Assembly (NCBI GenBank): GCA_003993805.1
Contig: RSEF01000004.1
Coordinates: 79,032,206-79,096,205 of the forward strand
Source: Himantopus leucocephalus
Taxonomy: Eukaryota > Chordata > Aves > Charadriiformes > Recurvirostridae
Length of the DNA: 64,000 nt
Direction of reading: 5' to 3'
The notes beneath the pieces were generated by a model. It was given only the letters and a program-made list of their open reading frames with translations, was not told the DNA's origin and did not search any database. Shown here one piece after another: positions 23,720-37,227 of the stretch; position 1 is the first letter of the stretch, and each line of letters opens with the position of its first letter. Both the position numbers and the translations under genes were made by a program.

Positions 23720-26150
23720 TTGCAAGAATTTTTTCTCATTTTCTAAGAAAAAGACAGGATCATACACCGGTTCTGCTATCTCTGTCATACTTATTCTCTT
23801 CACAGAAATTTTCTCCATGTTCTTTCTCACGTTAGCTACTTCCATTTATTTTTTTCACATACAGAGACGTAGTCACGCATTCCTCATTCATCTTCAGTTA
23901 GGTATACAGCTCTCTCAGGCGCCTTCTAAACTCCTACCCAGAGTCCCATCAAAGGCCCCGTGTCGTAAAATATGTTCCCCTGCAGAGAAGGCCTGAGCAT
24001 AGCTTCCTTCAGAACTTGTTGGAGCCAGTCCTTACATGAGCCAAAATATTCCCTGGAGATCGGTGCCAAGAGTCCTTTTGCCGTGCCCCACACCCCCTTT
24101 GGGAGAGCAGTGCTACGTCTTTGCCAGTTTTCCAGCCTCTCTGATTCAACAGCTCAGGCGTCAGTTCAGAATCCAAACTCATATCGATGTGTGACGGATT
24201 GTCACTACGCTGTCGGGCTGGCTCATCGTCTGTTGCTTTTTTGTGACGTCTTCCAGCTTTTTCCACTGATTTATTTAGTACCAAAGTTGGAATCGTTAAT
24301 CTGATCTGATTAAACATATCTTAATACCTGAAAAAGGATCCAAATCAAAAGAACATAATGGATAATATAGCCACTGTGTTTGCCATAGGACTTTTATCTT
24401 CACGTAAGTTACATATGTGTAGTTGTCATGGTTTGTCATACATACTGAATGTATGACAGTGAAACATGAATCCTCTGTAGTTCACTCAAACGTTGTCTGC
24501 AAAGTGATCTAAGCCGTAGTCTCAGACAGAGTTATGAGCTTTATGTCTGTGATTCTTGTTGTCTCTGTCAGGATAACGTAGTAAGAAAGTTACTGAACTT
24601 TTATAGACTGCTAGTGAATTTATAAGGCTAATTTTCAAAAAGGTAAAGTTGTGCACCTGGTGTATATATACTTTGTATATAAAGAACCAAACTGCTTAAC
24701 AGATATGACGTATTGAATGAGAATATTTGGGGAAATTTTGCTGTGGATAACAAAACTGATCTTTTTCTTAATGTGTGCAAGAAATGGTTTAACTAGAGGC
24801 TTTTCTATGACATTTAGTTTTTAAAAAGAGGACACGACAGCTTTTATCTTTACAGCAAATATTATCCTGTTTTATATATGGGGAATGGAGGCATAGAAAG
24901 ATTAAGTGATTTTCTAAAGATTACAGAGTAAATTCCTAAAAGAGGTGAGCAGTCTCTCCTCTCCTGAATTCCTGTTTGTACTTGGGGATGCTCAGTTTGT
25001 GTATTAACCACAAGAACTTATCTTCAGAACAACACATAGTACACATCTACCTCTAAAGATGCATCATTTTGCAGTTTTTAAAATCCGTAAGATTGGGTGG
25101 CAATTTAGAAATGATAATGTTACAAAGCAGTCACAAGGGTTGTGGCTCAGTAAGGTCATTACAAGGTTACCATGGCTTCTTAGCGAATTAAAAGCATTTA
25201 CTAAATAGCGAGGGCGATTCCCTAGAGGCCTGGTGACCCTCTAATTCCCATTGCTCTGTACATGGTGCAGAATCGGAACATTACCCAAACCCATTCCATA
25301 TTAGGATTCTTGAGCAGCACTTTTTCTGGGGTTTTTTTTTTTCATTTTCGATAGTTTTGAAAATGTTCTAGAACAAGCAGTTCTGTGGCCAACAGAATGG
25401 GGGCTGTTTTCCTCTGACTTGGCATCTTGTTATCCACCCTAACCACCTCGCATCTCCCCTGTGTCCCCTCTACCTTCCCCACTGGAGTACTTAAACTCCT
25501 CTTCCTGACCTCCCCTCTCGGTTTTCCTGGTGGCTGGACAGAGGACCTTACGCTCTGTGGCTAGTGTGGGTCAACACGCATCTTCGGCTAGACCACTCGT
25601 GCTGACTGCCCGGGCTGGCAGCTCCGTCAGCCGGGCATGATGCTCTCCTCCTGCTCCAGGGTTAGCCAAAGGCCGCAGGGATGGCATCCAGCCCTTGAGC
25701 CAGGTGTCACACGGACCGGCTGCAGCAGCACGTCTCTTGAACACCTCGGCTGCCTTGTGTTTGACTTTTTTGAGACACAGAAAGATGCATACACACAGAC
25801 GTGTATGCAGGAATAAGAGTATAATTGCTTTAAAAATGAGATTAAGATAAGATTAAAAATGAATCAGATCCTCTCCTTAGACTTCAACTGTACTGTTAGA
25901 TTTTTATATCTTTTCTTAAATCTATTTTTAAAAATTCCTTTTACTGAAGAGGTATTATTTTCATGTTCCCCCCAGTTTCTCATTTTAGTTCCAACAAAAT
26001 ACTGTGTTTCAAATTTTGGCTGATGCTTGTATTTTTAATCTCCCTTGCTTAAATAACACTCTCACTTCAAATGTTTTTTGTTTGGTTGTTTTTTTTAAAA
26101 AAAATATTAAAATGACTGGTTTCTATCTTGCAGCTAGATACTTCTCTTGT
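23720..26150. other. intergenic, no gene recognised
   Basis: AT-rich, with a locally GC-richer block at about 25380-25760 that includes a short hairpin (25608-25617 pairing with 25628-25636, one bulge). Overlapping ORFs on opposite strands at 23972-24317 have no family resemblance. Confidence 0.6.
24860..24955 (-). repeat. possible ancient MIR-type SINE fragment
   Basis: The run tatggggaatggaggcatag followed by aagattaagtgatttt..aaagattacagagtaaattcc resembles a decayed reverse-complement MIR ('acagatggggaaactgaggcacagagagattaagtgactt'). Seen by eye only. Confidence 0.4.
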
Positions 26151-26159
26151 ATATGTAGG

Positions 26160-26250
26160 CAGACGTGGTGCTTAGGGACGTGTGTTAGGTTAATGGTTGG
26201 ACTTGATGATCTTGAAGGTCCCTTCCAACCTAGATGATTCTATGATTTAA
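26160..26250 (+). mobile_element. CR1 LINE 3' end fragment
   Basis: The sequence contains gtgttaggttaatggttgg, acttgatgatcttgaagg, tcccttccaacc and the terminal gattctatgatt, typical of the 3' end of one avian CR1 subfamily. Only about 90 bp are recognisable, so it is a 5'-truncated copy. Confidence 0.88.
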
Positions 26251-27179
26251 GTTTTAGTTCTTTAACTTTAGAGACCAGTTCAAACCTGCTGATGTCTGTA
26301 GTCTATCATTTGACTTCCAAATTCCTAAAACTCCTTTTTCATTTTTGCTGTTTTAAGAAATGACCAGATTTTGATAGTAAATCATATCTAAATTGATAAT
26401 TACATTGATTTAAACAGGCTCAGCTGAACCTTCAATGGCTCAATGTAGCCAAATCGGGTTTTTTTGGTCTGTTCCTCCCTATCTGAAATCAATATAAATA
26501 GGCATTTCAGTACAAGAACCAATTGTTTCCATATTTATAGATAAAGATCAATTTTTTGCTGCTTACCTTAAGATTCTGGCTATGGTCTCTCAAAGGTTTC
26601 TTGTAACATCCAATAGACTGTCTAAAAAACGCAAAAGTAAATAGGCTTGTCTAAAAATGTACCCAAGTTATCTTTGTTCAGTACTTCCAAAAATACATTG
26701 AAACTTAAATCTTGATGGCTGGGTAATGGAATGATTGAACGACTAGAACAGTTTCTACTTTTTAATGAAATTTTTTTGTCATAGTAACAAATTTTATTAT
26801 GAGAAATGGAGAGAGTATGGAGACTGTAAAACAGATATCCCAGTAAAGGGAAAAGGCTGGAAAAAGACATCAATTTAAGACGCATTTCTACTTGTTGCCG
26901 GAAACCAGCCAAAAAAAATACGGCCAAGCATATGCCTCTTTTACTGTCTTCTGATGATTTTTATATAATTCTTCCAACAAGACTGAAGGGATTTCATTAA
27001 ACAGAATTGCCATATAAAGATCAGTTGGGGAGAGCAATTTAGTGAGCCGCTTATTAACACAAAATAAGTGTTTATTTAGAAGATAGTGAAATATATTGTG
27101 GAACTGTGGGGCTGTATCTTCAGCGAGGAAGGGGAAGAGCCTTTCAACATATTTTAACAAACAGGTAAAATATTCTACC

Positions 27180-27570
27180 CGGTGTTTTTATGTGCGGAAA
27201 CTGGGGAGGAGTGGTGGAGGGAGGCGGGGGGCGCCGCAGGGGTGGCGGGAGCTGCTGCGCTCTTCCTTTTCCCGCCGTTCCCTGAGCTGCCCCCGACCCT
27301 GCCCGGCTGCGGGCAGAGACGGCTGTGCCACCGCTTCCATCCCCAAAGCCCCACCAGGAAAGGCAACTAGCTGAATTTTGTGTTTTTTATGGCCAGCTAC
27401 AGCTGCCTTCCTCCGATCCCCAGAGACTCGCTTGACGTGCGGTGACCGGGCCAGGAGCAGGGCCAAGGCCGGGCCCCCCGGGGGATGGCCGGCAGAGGGG
27501 CCATTGGCCAGCCTTCCTGTCCTCCTGGGCAGCGCCCGCGGGAGAAACCACCCCTCTGAATAATTTCCCC
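27180..27570. promoter_or_regulatory. orphan CpG-rich block
   Basis: A roughly 390-bp GC-rich patch with many CpGs (ggcggggggcgccgc, cccgccg, cccggctgcggg, gtgcggtgaccggg, gcccgcggg) inside AT-rich intergenic DNA about 4 kb after TBC1D19 and 13 kb before STIM2. It has an inverted CCAAT box at 27503-27507. ORFs in all frames here reflect GC content. It could be the promoter of an unannotated non-coding transcript, an alternative distal STIM2 promoter or a decayed island. Confidence 0.5.
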
Positions 27571-29716
27571 TTCCAGATAGCCCTGTTAACGGATCTGGGT
27601 TGTGGAAGAAGCGCTGAATGACAACTGCGGTGGGGTTGTGGGTGTTATTTTACCGCCTCAGGACACGGTACAGGAGGGAGAACCCCTTCTGGAGGCTTCA
27701 GGCTTTGAGCACGAGGCCACGCTTGTTGTGAGGGGCCGCACGTCTGTGCGCAGCTCTGCAAGAACCATTTATCGTAGTAAATAACCACGGAATAATCCGA
27801 AATCTCTAGAATCCAGAATAAGCTGTGCTGCTAATTGAAATCGCTGCAAGAATTTCTTTTTTTCCCCGCGTGCCTCACGCTCAGCTTTTTTCAATACCTT
27901 AATGAAACTGTTAATGCAGGGAAGAGGGTTTTGATCCAGCAGTGGCACAGTTGTGCTGGTAAAATGTTTCAGCTCAGTCTTTTTTTAATTAGGCAATTAA
28001 TAGTATAGCTCCCGAATGATGGCCATACAGACCCATTACCTTTGGAGAAGCATCTCAGGATACGCGTGTCTCTGTGGGCACCAAGCAGTGCTGGTGTTAA
28101 TGGGGACACAACAAATACATGGTTGGGATAGGGTGTTCGTCTTGGGTTCCACGGGCTGTGTAAGACTGCGACACGCTGTAACACAGTCTAATTGTGCTAA
28201 ATACCGACCGGGGATGAGCCTTAAAATAATTACGGGATGGCAATACTGCTTTTTGGTAACCTGTGGGTTCTGAGTCTGCGTTTAAGCCCCAGGAGGTTCA
28301 CCTGACTGGGTATTGTCAGCCATCACCGGTCACCAAAGGTGGACTTCGGGGTCCATGAGGGAAGATACTTCAGGGCCTCTATTTGCCCGTATTTCAAAAT
28401 TAGTGTGTTGTTCTAGATGTTGGACGACTGATATGTGCAAACAATTATCTCTAGAGAATTGGCTTTATGGAGGACCACGGTGCTTTGCCAAGTGACATTG
28501 TCTTTGGCTGAACAGTTTGAACGAATTGTTTCTTTTGGGATTACGACCAAAATAAATGGAATATTTAACAAAGGAGTTAAAGCTCGCAATTTGTGCAAGG
28601 CAAAGCACGCAACCAATTTCTGTGTTTTAAACAAAAAAGTCTGTATCATGTTGCTAAGAGACAAATTGCAATTTGATAGTCAAAGACAAAATATTATGTT
28701 ATAGCCACATAACATGTTTTAGGAGGTACCTGATAGTTCATTTTATTTAATAGTTGTACGTTCCATGAATGGTATAGCCTATGATTTTGTTTCTGAAAGG
28801 CTGTATTTGGGATAGTTATGCTTTTAATGAGTCCAATTATAAATAGTAAATCAGCACAAATACATGCTGTAAAAAGCAATATATTTCATTTTCTATCTTT
28901 TCAGAATTATTTATTATCTAAATTCGTTTGATGTCTAGTGACACAACATTTTCCCTTTTCTCCTTTTTGTTTTTAATACTTTCGGGTTACAAAAACATAA
29001 GCATTGCTTTGAAGCCCAGTCCTGGTTCATTAATGTTAACATCAAGTTCTGACTGTGGAAAACTGGCATTGTTACAGCTTGGGAAGGAAGTTTGGGTTGC
29101 TTTCGGCATTCATGTTAGTGGTGAAGAAGCTCTCTCCATAGTTTCCGACATAAAGACATATTTAGATACTTAATTTTAGTTTGTGATACATTTGAGATAT
29201 TCTAACTATAACCAGTTCCTGAAGACGCTACAGTTAACCGATAGGCATGGGAAAGTAGTGTTACCAGTATTAATACCCCTCACCATTAACACACAGGCAG
29301 GAGAGCCTCTCTCCCACCTCTGCCTTGCTCGCACGAAGTGCACTTCCACTATGGGGAAAGGGTTCTTGAAAGAAAGAGCTTCTGGAAAAAAAAGTGCTCA
29401 GACTGGGATCATTTGCTATTTGTATATTTAACAAAGTACACTTTCTTCTACTGACTTTAGATGGCATCTTTATTCAGGATTTAAAACACGTATGTCAATT
29501 AAAAGGTAAAAAGGTGTTTCTGAATTCTTCATTATTTTTATTGTAAAACTTGAGCTAGTTATGTTAATCATATGAAAGAGAAAATGTCTTTTTGATATGT
29601 TCATATAAATTTTGAAATTCAAACTTTTACCAATGGATGTTTTCTGTTTGTCCTGTTTGAGCAACACAAGACTAATTTCTCTTTCATTAATTTTACTTTT
29701 CAGTAAAGTCTCTTCT
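27570..29716. other. intergenic, no gene recognised
   Basis: AT-rich sequence with several ORFs of 60-90 codons, none with a motif, signal peptide or family resemblance. I see no recognisable repeat. Confidence 0.5.
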
Positions 29717-29816
29717 NNNNNNNNNNNNNNNNNNNNNNNNNNNNNNNNNNNNNNNNNNNNNNNNNNNNNNNNNNNNNNNNNNNNNNNNNNNNNNNNNNNN
29801 NNNNNNNNNNNNNNNN
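29717..29816. other. assembly gap, 100 N
   Basis: Exactly 100 N, a placeholder length. The flanks are unique AT-rich intergenic sequence, with no repeat visible next to the gap. Confidence 0.98.
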
Positions 29817-32180
29817 TTACAGCTTACAGAAAATATAAGCCTTTCTGATTAGGACTCTTATCTTTCCCTGAGAAAGAAAATGTTTCTAATCTATTATGAA
29901 GAAATCCTGGGAGAACTTTAAGGATGCAGTATCAGTCCATTTCTGCATTAGGTGGTGATATGGCTAAATGGTAAGTAGTATACTGGAGAGTCAGTTTACA
30001 GCAGGTATTATTTATTTAGGCAGGTAATCAATATTCAGACCTGAAAACACACAATTAAAAGATAGAAGTAGTAGATATTTGGGCTTTGCAACAATCTAGG
30101 TTAACAGAGACCTAAACAGAACTTTGAAATGTTAGAAAGTCAAATCCACCAAAGACCTTCCTGTCGGTGCAGTCCTCATGAAACAGCAGGGACTGATGCC
30201 CGGGATGTTTTCTCAAACACCCTACAATTGTCGTTCTGAATGCAAACACTGGAGAAACTGTGTGGAGAAGGGGTGTACTGTATCCCTACAGGGTTTTCAG
30301 TTAGAAGGAGATCATGAGAGAGAAGCAGTGAAGTTACAGACACCATAATGAGTGCAAATTTTCTCAGGCTGGATGTTAGCTTATGTGTTCACTGAAAGTT
30401 GGAAAAAACCTGCCTAAGACCTAAGGTGAAATCTGGGCAGAGAAAAAAACAAAGGTCATCTTACGTGGTATGAATAGTAATTTGCGATCTTAGGGGCTTT
30501 CCACCTTCTCCTTGTTTGTCATATCTTTCCTGGTCTCTGCAAAATGGTGATATTCTCTCCCAGAGGCTGATCAAATTGATTTTTTTAAGTAAACTATAGT
30601 GTTTTTTTAATATAAAGAGTAAGGCTGTCTCGGACATGTAAGGTCCATCTTTGCCTATTCAGATGTGATTTTTTTTTCCATTGAATAAAGGAATTTATAT
30701 AAATACATATTTGAGTTTTTCTCATTCAGAAACAGGAACTGTAATTCTTACAGTTATTCTGTTTTTTCAACTTAAGCCTAATATTCTTATAGGTAAGCAA
30801 TTCTCAACATTTTTGTAAAATCTCAGTTCAGTTTGTTGTACTTTTATAAAGATCACCTTTTTTTCTATGTTGCAGAAGAAATAGCCTTTCATGGGTACAG
30901 ATTTTTTATTCACAAGTTCTGAACAGTTTAATGAAGAATATTCACAGCTGAACTGGCCTTTTTTGTTCTGTTTTTGTAGAATTTACTGTAGATATCTCAG
31001 AAAACTGGACACAGCCCAACTGACATGAGTATATTCTCAGTGCAAATGGAAGGCAGCTTTTCAGTTTTATCTAGACTGAAATTTTGCCCCTTTTTTGAAA
31101 ACACCGGGGTGAGATTATTAAATGGCAAGTGCGGGATAAATTTCTCTTTCCTGACTTCAGTCCAGACGTTTAAACAGAGAGACGGTTACTGATACTGCTC
31201 AGGAAATTGTTCCAATGCAAACAGGTCAATGCTGTATGCTCTGCTTTTGGTGGGACCGGGCCATCCAAAGGGTTATTATGGGACAGAGACATTCTTTCAA
31301 GCCTCAGTGCTGTATTAAGATTTTAGTGAGGATTAATGCTAAGCATTTCAGTTTTTTATTTCCTTCATAATATTTATTTTAAATTTTCATTAGCCCCCTT
31401 ATTTAAGTGTGAGTTTACAGGCCACCTGTTAGATCTAACAGGAGGAGTTGTTAGAATTTAAGAAGTTCACCACGCTTTTCTTTCCAGCTTAAAACTCCCA
31501 GTACAAGGCAACCACCCTGCTTTAAGGAACACCACCCACTGCCCGAGCTCATGGTTTGCTGCAGTCTCTTTCCAGTAACTCTGGACAGGTGCCACATCTA
31601 CCTCAAGTCTTTATAATTCAGGAGGCATTAGCAAGCTCAATTTTTGGTCTTGTAGCTAATTGTTTCTTGAGCTTGTCTTTCTTTTTTGGATTACAAAAAT
31701 ATCAAGATTGTTTAGCAGGTACCAGTCCTGGAGTGATGCTGAAACTTTCCGTTTGGAAGGATCACAAATCCTGGTTCCAGGTGAAGGGGAATGCTGCTGG
31801 TGTTAGCACAGCCAGTCCTACTGGGAATGCATCTTTGGAGCCAAATACTTCCCTGAGTGCCTCTTTAGTCCTTCAAGATTGGTTCTGAAGATATTCTCTG
31901 AACTAACTGAAGCATAAATATGACAGGAGAGAGCTAATCATTAGGAAAAGTTTACCCATTGCTACTGGGTATGCATTCCAACTCTTTCATGCTGTAAGTA
32001 CTTACCTTTATGGTTATTTTCTAGGTATATCACTCCAGGAAGGCCTAAAAGTTATTTGGATTCCTGTGTCCTAAGGATGTGAAATAAGCATATGGAAAAG
32101 CATCATGACAACTTTCTGCTGCTCAGTCCTTGGGGGATAAGAAACAAAATACCACTCGCTCACTTTTTTCTAGAAGTTGA
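29817..32180. other. intergenic, no gene recognised
   Basis: Unremarkable AT-rich sequence. A 110-codon ORF at 31556-31888 has no recognised domain and is probably chance. Confidence 0.5.
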
Positions 32181-32181
32181 T

Positions 32182-32234
32182 TCTCCTCTCCTCTCCTCTC
32201 CTCTCCTCTCCTCTCCTCTCCTCTCCTCTCCTCT
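32182..32234 (+). repeat. (CTCTC)n pentanucleotide microsatellite
   Basis: About ten near-perfect copies of a ctctc-type 5-bp unit, giving a pure polypyrimidine strand. It is the longest simple pentanucleotide tract in the window and likely length-variable. Confidence 0.97.
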
Positions 32235-35200
32235 TTCTTTTTCTAATGGGAAGACATGCAGAGCAGGATCGAGTTCAACTTATTTTAGAAATCTAGGAGT
32301 TAAATGGCTAAAATAGTTTTCCAAGGCTCCTTTTATTGAAAGGAAAATGTTGCAAAGGAAAAGCTGCCTGATCCGAGATGCTTGTTTTAGTACGAAATGA
32401 ACAAGCTTCTGGAAGTTCCTGTTACACTCTATTGAACCACGAATGGTTTTAAAAGAACTGCTAAAACTCACTAAATAATAGATAAGGAAGTCCTATACAG
32501 GTGACATCAGAGAAAGCTGACAAACTTCACTGAATGCAGAACTTTTTTTGTCCCACCCCTCACCAAAACTCTCCCAGTTTCATCATAAAGGTAGATAAAG
32601 GAATAAGAAAAGTCCAGATCCAAGGAAGATCATGAAAGCTCGTTCAGCTCCAGTGCTCAGGGAGGTTTAGCGCATTGCACACAACCCTCCAAGTATCACA
32701 ACCTGCAAAGCAAGCAGGAGCAAAATGAACTACTTCTGAAGATGAAATTTCGCTCTCGCTTTTTTTTTCTTTTCCCCTGAGAAATACAGATGTTTGTGGT
32801 GAGTCATAATGCCAAATGCCCAAGGTTGTATATGAAACTAGGAAGACGGTCTGTTTACAATGACCTTGTAACTGAGGATATGGTCTACGATGCTTTTTTT
32901 CCCATTATCCAAACCAAAACATACAAAATCTGAGACAAACACAGAACACGTTATTTGATTTTCTTAGCAGTAGTTTCCATCTCTCCTCCACCTTTCTGGG
33001 TGATTTGAGATTATCTGCTGTCTCTGCCTCTGCAGAATGATCTTATTTATTAGGTGCCATGTCACTCATGGTACCTGGCAGTACGTGCCACGGAGTAGTG
33101 ACGGATCTAGAGAGCTCCTGTTTACAGGATGTGCAACTTGCCTGCAGAAATTCCAGGAAACAGACTGCTTGCTGTGACCTCAGAGCAGCCATTTCAATCT
33201 ACCACAAACCACCTGACAATAGAATTGTATTTACACGATACACACGTTCACTAGGCTTTTTATTACTACCTGCTAGTCACAGATCACGAGAATATAATCC
33301 CTCACTCAAGCTCTGTCCTCTGGTTGAGTGATTGCTTGTTCCACTTTTCAGTCAGCAGCTGCTAAACCCAAACATTTATCCCAAATGTTTACTTGAAGGG
33401 GCAAATTATTTCCGTTATAAATAATTAATCCAACAGCATTTTTCTGACCATGCTCATTCAGGTAAAGAGCAGCTCTATACATTAGGAGCTAACAGGGCTT
33501 TAGCTCCTTATTTAGACCAAAAAAAATACTCCGAAAGTTACTACTCACATTATTTTTAATGCAACAATTACTTTACAGCCACTGAGAAGATTACAACTGA
33601 TCCCCCAGAACACCTCTACCAACCTGAATAGGCTGACTCCATCCTGAACAGTTCCTGTTCCAGGTGAGTCGAACTTTTTCCTGCCTCTGAAAACATACCC
33701 AAACATGCCCCAGGAGGCAGTCTTCAATACTTGCCGTGACCACCAGTATCCTAAATTGTTATGTCCAAATGATTTTTCTTTAATTGTGACTTTTATTCTA
33801 TATTTTTTTCCCCACACAGTTGGTCAGCTCGGGTTATAGGATAAAAGCTAGTTACGTGCAGAAGTGACTCTCATCACCTCCTGATTGTAATTTTTTTCCT
33901 TGTTTGCTGTCTAGCAGGAAGGGAGGGAATAAGCAGACACAAAGCACTGACTGTCTCTGCTCAAGGTAAGGGTGGATTTAGAGATTTACTGAGATTCAGA
34001 GAAGGTGAAAGAAAGATTATGTACATACTGGGATTGATTTTTTTTTTCATATGGCAGTGAAATCTGTACTCCCTTCCCTCTGAGAGAGCTTTTTTCAGTG
34101 AGTCATCTCTATAGCTATCACTTCTGTGTTGAAATGGTTTGAATTATTACAGTGCTTGAAAACTGAAAAAGAAAGATGGCAAGCAAATTATTCTGAGTGT
34201 ATGGATTGGTTGTGTAATACTGCTGTTCATTAAACACCACGAATGGTTGCGTTGATCATTTAAAGACAATTTGAACTACAAATGAACTGAATATGACTTT
34301 ACAGGGGATGCAAAATGGCCACAGTCAAAGCCTTCTTAAAATTTAATAAGCTGTCTGGACTTTTACAGTCTGGCAATCAATTTTGGCAAAACAAAAGTTA
34401 CAGTGAGATACGCTCTAAGTAGATCAGATGAGGAGAGGAACTCAGTCACATCATGATCTCCAAGATTGTCCCTTGGCAGTTTTTAACATACTTCTGATCA
34501 CCTTGATCTCTAATGTATTAATTTCCACAAGTGTTTTTGTGTTACTCTCAAATGTCCTTTAGAGGTCAAAACATAGGATAACCCATCACTTTGTTGTAAT
34601 CCAAGTGATGTGCCAAATAATATTCAGTCAGATAGCAAGATTCCTGCTCCTCCATCACCAGTAAGATTGTGTCCTGGCAAGCTGCTTGGCTTCTGCTACA
34701 GATTCCAGAAATCAAAGTGCTGCGTGAAATACTTTATTCACTCATTCTGCCGTTGTTTTCCCTCAGATTTGGGATCTCCGGATGTGTCTGCAGATCTTGT
34801 GTAAACAGATTGAGTCTTTTGTTTATTTTTGAAATAAACGAAATCCAGCCCCAGTCTGCCTAGCCAACATCTTCTAGCTGGAATGGCATCTTTGTTCCCA
34901 TAAAGAACTCAACAAATTGAAAAAAGCATAAGCAAAGCTTCCATGTAATAGTGGATTCAGCTGCAATGAACATTTGCTGAACATTCTGTATTTTTCAAGA
35001 CTTTTTATTTATGTTTGTACTTTATTTTTTAAGTGTTATAGAAAATAAAATCTTCTGCAATGCTAGTGACAACACTGATTGAAAGAAATATCTAAAATTA
35101 GAAGACAATCAAAAAGTTCTTTGCAGATCTACAGCTGGTTTGCAGTTAATGACCGCTCCTTCTCACTGATTGAAAGAGATTTTGTCATTTTAGCAGCATT

Positions 35201-37227
35201 TTAGCCTATTACCAGACAATTTGCTCATTTGAGAGATACTTAGACTCTTGGTCATCGATAAGAAGATCATAATGGCTAATATTCTCATCAGATAAGGAAA
35301 ATGTTTAATTCACTTCCATTCTTTCAGTTCCAATTTCATTATCGGACCGAGATAACATCTATGGCCCGTAGGTTCTTAGTCCATTAAGGGCTGGGAATAC
35401 AGGACTGGACCGCTTAAAATACTTAGTATAGTTTTCTCCTGAGCTAACGACTTTCCCTCCTCAAAACATAAACTTCAGTAACTCAGAAACAACTGAGAAG
35501 GTGTTCCAAAACTGATCTTCTTATCCTGGCAAATATAAAGGCTATAAAATTCCACCTTCATTTGAGATTTTATCAGCACATGAAATTAGAGAACTAGAAG
35601 GTTGCAATTAGTGTTAGGGTTTTTTTAATAATTTGGCTGCAGATATGAGTAACTTCCCTAATCAAGAGAAGACATTTGAATTTTACTCTCAAGCCTGTAT
35701 AAAATGATTGTTTCTTTTCACAGCATTTGTAAAATCAAATACTTTTTGGACAATTTACCAATAATCTGGTGGTCATCACTTATTTGAATTTACATTAACT
35801 TACTGCCAGTTTGTATTTGCATTGTTTTTAATAAATAAATCAGATTGTATTAATTTCTACCTGAGCTTTTGCTTATTATTCCTAACTCTTCTTTTCTGTT
35901 ATGTGACCTTCTAGCATTTTTTTTTTTCAGTTTGTGCTTTTTTTTGTGTTTTGCCCACCAGGTTTCTTTGTCCTTTGTTATTATCAGCCTATTTCTGTAC
36001 CTGGTTAATATTTTTCCTCTTGAGTCCTCACATCTACCCACAGCATTCTCAGCTTGTAGTTTGGAAAGACTGTAAATAGAAGTAAAAGCATTTTTTTCCC
36101 ATCTATTCTACTGTTCCAGGGGGTTTTAGGGCAGGCAAAATGGAGGTATTGGAAAGAACTGTGGGCATGAAACAACTCTGAAGATTATTTCCTCTCCCTT
36201 TTTCTTTTTAGATAAATCAATGTGCACAACAAGGCCAGGTGGATGATAAAGTTGCTGACAGAAACGGCAACTCAAAGCAGTGAAATATACATCATATATA
36301 TATATATAAAAATTAGCTTTCTATGAAAGGATGGAAGACAGGACTCCAAAAAAAAAGCATCTCCGGTTATTCATACAGCAAAGTACACTCAGAAAATTTA
36401 ACCAAGGCTGTACAAGTCCTTTAATACTGAGCAGGACTAATGACTGAAAGTAACATAAATGGCTTAACTCTAGGCCTTGGAAGCAGTTTTCTCTATGCAA
36501 AAAGATAAACATATGCACTTGTGGGAAATGCTGTTGCAATTCTCCATCAACAGCATAGCACGTACTAGTGCCAGGCCTTCTGAGGGGAAGGGGATTTTGC
36601 TTAACAGAAATTGAAGTGAAACAACTGTAACTCTGGCTCACACCCTCAGGGTGTCATCATGCTCAGGAGCACCAGGATGTGTGTGTCCAGCAAGTCTCTA
36701 CAGCCATGGGGCACCGAGGCAGCGGTGGTCAGGCTGCCCATCCAGCACTGTGATGCCCACGTCCAAACGTTAGATCCAGCATCCATTATGATTCCATGGG
36801 AGTGAAGTGACACCAGCTGTGAAGTCCTCCTCACATCTCCTAGGTTCTTCTTAGGCTAGCAACCATGCACAGATTTTTGGATATTCCTCTTTGTAGCCTT
36901 GTGCAGCTGATGGTGATCAGTGTCTCCATCCGGTCCCACCTCTGTGAGTCATCAGGATTTCTTTGCTCTTTTTCTCCAGATCTGGGTGTCTTGTGAAACT
37001 GCGAGCAGATGTGCTGGGGTCTTGATGACCTGCTAATTTGGGTGCCATTAGCACGGGCCATGCTGAGAGCCCTTTTGCTGCTGTGTGCTCCATCTGGTGC
37101 CCCTACGCCCAGACATCACCATTTATTCTCCATTCACATCAATTCCAGCCTCTCTATTACCGCTGTCTACACCCAGAGGCAGAGAAAACAATCTAAATTA
37201 CATAGATTACAAGAATACTAACCCTAA
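32235..37227. other. intergenic, no gene recognised
   Basis: AT-rich sequence with a short (TA)n at about 36292-36308. Between 36321 and 37061 three ORFs follow one another on the minus strand without recognisable homology; this may be an old decayed element. Confidence 0.45.

Noticed and set aside
27096..27563. ORFs of 60-92 codons in the 27-kb GC-rich block
   Set aside because: Arg/Pro/Ala-rich frames on both strands are composition effects; no start context, splice pattern or motif supports a protein.
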